Assembly: GCA_026982585.1 (NCBI GenBank)
Contig: JALSGW010000413.1
Location: 1-7,994, forward strand
Length of the DNA: 7,994 bases
Reading direction: 5' to 3'
Source: Alphaproteobacteria bacterium
GTDB lineage: Bacteria; Pseudomonadota; Alphaproteobacteria; Geminicoccales; Geminicoccaceae
Positions 6,387-7,994 of this stretch are shown here, piece after piece. The number at the start of each line of letters is the position of its first letter. Within the stretch, counting starts at the first letter, position 1. Under the pieces are notes generated by a model. That model was not told the DNA's origin, ran no database searches, and saw only the letters and a list, made by a program, of their open reading frames with translations. The position numbers were made by a program, and so were the translations under genes.

Positions 6387-7700
6387 ATGCGGGTGATCAT
6401 CCTCGGTGCCGAAGGGGCGGACGTGGCCGCGGCCTGTCGCTTGGCCCGGGAGCGGGGTGCCCGGGTGCGGCACTTGGGGAGCCTGGAGGCGCTCTTGGGC
6501 GAGCTGCGGGCGGGGCGCGGCGCCGATCTGCTGCTCGTGGACGTCGCCTGGGACATCGCCCGGGTGCTCGCTGCGCTGCGGCAGGAGCGGATCTGGGTGC
6601 CGGTGGTGGCCTTCGGCATCGGCACCGCACCGGAGGCGGCGGCCCGGGCGATCAAGGCGGGGGCGCTCGAGTTCCTCTCCTTCCCGCCGGACGCCGAGAT
6701 GATCGCAGCCGTGCTGGCGAGCGTCGGCTCCGAGCAGCGGGAACTGATCGCCGAGGACCCGCGCATGCGGGAGCTGTTGCGCCTCGCGGAGCGCTTCGCG
6801 GCTTCGGATGCGAGCGTGCTCCTCACGGGCGAGAGCGGCACCGGCAAGGAGATGATCGCCCGGTTCCTCCATCGGCGCAGCCCCCGCCGCAGCGGTCCCT
6901 TCGTCACCGTCAACTGCGCCGCCATCCCCGAAACCCTGCTCGAATCCGAACTGTTCGGCCACGAGAAGGGGGCGTTCACCGGCGCGGTGGCGCGGCGCAT
7001 CGGCAAGTTCGAGGAAGCTTCCGGGGGCACGCTTTTGCTCGACGAAATCAGCGAGCTGGACGTCCGCCTCCAGGCCAAACTGCTGCGCGCCATCCAGGAG
7101 CGCGAAATCGATCGCCTCGGCGGCAAACAACCGGTCAAGGTGGACATCCGCCTGATCGCCACCAGCAACCGCAACCTGCAGCAGGCGGTGGCCGAGGGCA
7201 GCTTCCGGGAGGATCTCTACTTCCGCTTGAGCGTCCTCACCTTGGAGCTTCCGCCCCTGCGCGATCGGCCCCGCGACATCGACGCGCTCGCGCGCCACTT
7301 CGCGCGCAAATACGCGCGGCTGAACGGCCTTCCCGACCGCCCGCTGACCGCGGCGGCCTTGGCCAAGCTTCGCGGTCACGGCTGGCGGGGCAATGTGCGG
7401 GAGCTCGAGAACTGCATCCATCGGGCGGTGCTCCTGGCCCAGGGGGATGCGATCGACGCGGATGCCATCCAGCTCGGCGGCGCCTCCGCGCCGGCGGGGG
7501 GCAAGGCGCTGCCCTCGGCGCTGGTGGGACGGTCGGTGGCCGAGGTGGAGCGCGAGCTCATCCTCGAGACCCTGCGCCACACCCTGGGCAACCGTACCCG
7601 GGCGGCCGAGCTGCTCGGCATTTCCATCCGCACCCTGCGCAACAAGCTGCGCGCCTATGCCGAGGCCGGCATCGAGGTGCCGCCTCCGCTGCAGGCCTGA
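6387..7700 (+). CDS. flbD: Sigma-54-dependent flagellar transcriptional regulator FlbD
   Basis: 437-aa NtrC-family activator. Residues 1-113 form a receiver-like domain. It has D52 in LLLVDVAWD but no acidic pair near residues 10-13, and FLSFPP replaces the usual switch-lysine K-P, so ordinary phosphorylation is unlikely. The AAA+ domain (about 122-355) has Walker A GESGTGKE (148-155), the sigma-54 contact loop GAFTGA (195-200), Walker B GGTLLLDE (213-220), arginine-finger region SFREDLYFR (272-280) and sensor II GNVRELEN (335-342). A Fis-type helix-turn-helix (about 402-421, NRTRAAELLGISIRTLRNKL) binds DNA. The C-terminal end AGIEVPPP also matches Caulobacter FlbD, as I recall it. In Caulobacter, FlbD activates late sigma-54 flagellar promoters, represses fliF, and is controlled by the trans-acting factor FliX rather than a cognate kinase. 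The degenerate receiver suggests the same logic here. Confidence 0.95.
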   Translation: MRVIILGAEGADVAAACRLARERGARVRHLGSLEALLGELRAGRGADLLLVDVAWDIARVLAALRQERIWVPVVAFGIGTAPEAAARAIKAGALEFLSFPPDAEMIAAVLASVGSEQRELIAEDPRMRELLRLAERFAASDASVLLTGESGTGKEMIARFLHRRSPRRSGPFVTVNCAAIPETLLESELFGHEKGAFTGAVARRIGKFEEASGGTLLLDEISELDVRLQAKLLRAIQEREIDRLGGKQPVKVDIRLIATSNRNLQQAVAEGSFREDLYFRLSVLTLELPPLRDRPRDIDALARHFARKYARLNGLPDRPLTAAALAKLRGHGWRGNVRELENCIHRAVLLAQGDAIDADAIQLGGASAPAGGKALPSALVGRSVAEVERELILETLRHTLGNRTRAAELLGISIRTLRNKLRAYAEAGIEVPPPLQA

Positions 7701-7715
7701 GCGGGGGGCGCCGCC

Positions 7716-7994
7716 ATGCCGGTCGAGACCGTTTCCCTCGAGCGCTGGCCCGCGCTGTTGAAGGCCGGTGTGGCCCGCAGCGACGTGCTGTTCGGCATCG
7801 GCATCGTCGCCATCCTGCTGGTGCTGATCCTGCCGATTCCGACCCTGCTCTTGGATTTCCTCCTGGCCCTGTCGATCGGCTTCTCGGTGCTGGTGCTGCT
7901 CACCGCGCTGTTCATCACCAAGCCGCTCGAGTTCAGCTCCTTCCCCACCGTGTTGCTGGTCGCCACCATGTTGCGGCTGGCCCTCAATCTGGCC
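7716..7994 (+). CDS. flhA: Flagellar export gate protein FlhA (5' part, cut by window end)
   Basis: The first 93 codons of the large membrane component of the flagellar type III export gate; the full-length family is about 690-700 aa. The frame translates to MPVETVSLERWPALLKAGVA, then a hydrophobic segment (about 23-41), a second segment (about 44-67), and the conserved stretch FSSFPTVLLVATMLRL (73-88), which is strongly diagnostic of FlhA/FlhA-like (FHIPEP) proteins. The ATG lies 15 bp after the flbD stop, with a G-run (7703-7708) 7 nt upstream as a Shine-Dalgarno-like element. It is open to the window edge with no frameshift seen. The flbD-flhA order supports an alphaproteobacterial operon. 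Confidence 0.97.
   Translation, partial: MPVETVSLERWPALLKAGVARSDVLFGIGIVAILLVLILPIPTLLLDFLLALSIGFSVLVLLTALFITKPLEFSSFPTVLLVATMLRLALNLA

Overview
The window is a very GC-rich stretch (roughly 70 % G+C by eye) that reads as an alphaproteobacterial flagellar locus. Three things point to Alphaproteobacteria, probably a Rhodospirillales-like lineage. The gene order is fliF-fliG-fliH-fliN-(motA-like)-flbD-flhA. The sigma-54 activator matches Caulobacter FlbD over its whole length, including a degenerate receiver domain. A near-perfect CtrA-type box (TTAACC-N5-TTCACC) lies just upstream of fliF.

Layout: positions 19-1437 (minus strand) encode an FAD-linked 2-hydroxyacid dehydrogenase of the D-2-hydroxyglutarate/D-lactate dehydrogenase type, transcribed away from the flagellar genes. 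A divergent intergenic region of about 114 bp (1438-1551) holds the CtrA-like box and a weaker candidate FlbD (ftr-like) palindrome. From 1552 to the end, seven plus-strand genes are tightly packed: fliF (MS ring), fliG (rotor/switch), fliH (export ATPase regulator), fliN (C-ring), a MotA/PomA-type stator subunit without an adjacent motB, flbD (flagellar transcription activator) and the first 93 codons of flhA (export gate), cut by the window edge. Gaps are 6, 24, -4, -1, 64 and 15 bp, so one operon is likely. The 64-bp gap before flbD is the only internal place with room for extra regulation.

Working together: FliF forms the membrane ring, and its C-terminal tail carries the FliG-binding segment. 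FliG keeps the torque-generating charged residues with the same spacing as in E. coli. FliN completes the C-ring and, with FliH, localises the export ATPase to the FlhA gate. The MotA-like protein would be half of a stator. FlbD would switch later flagellar genes on and may feed back on fliF, as in Caulobacter.

I see no tRNA, rRNA, CRISPR array, insertion sequence, prophage or integration site. There is no stretch above 300 bp without a gene. I did not find an undescribed system. The points most worth checking are the CtrA/FlbD control region, the orphan motA-like gene, and substitutions in the substrate pocket of the oxidoreductase.
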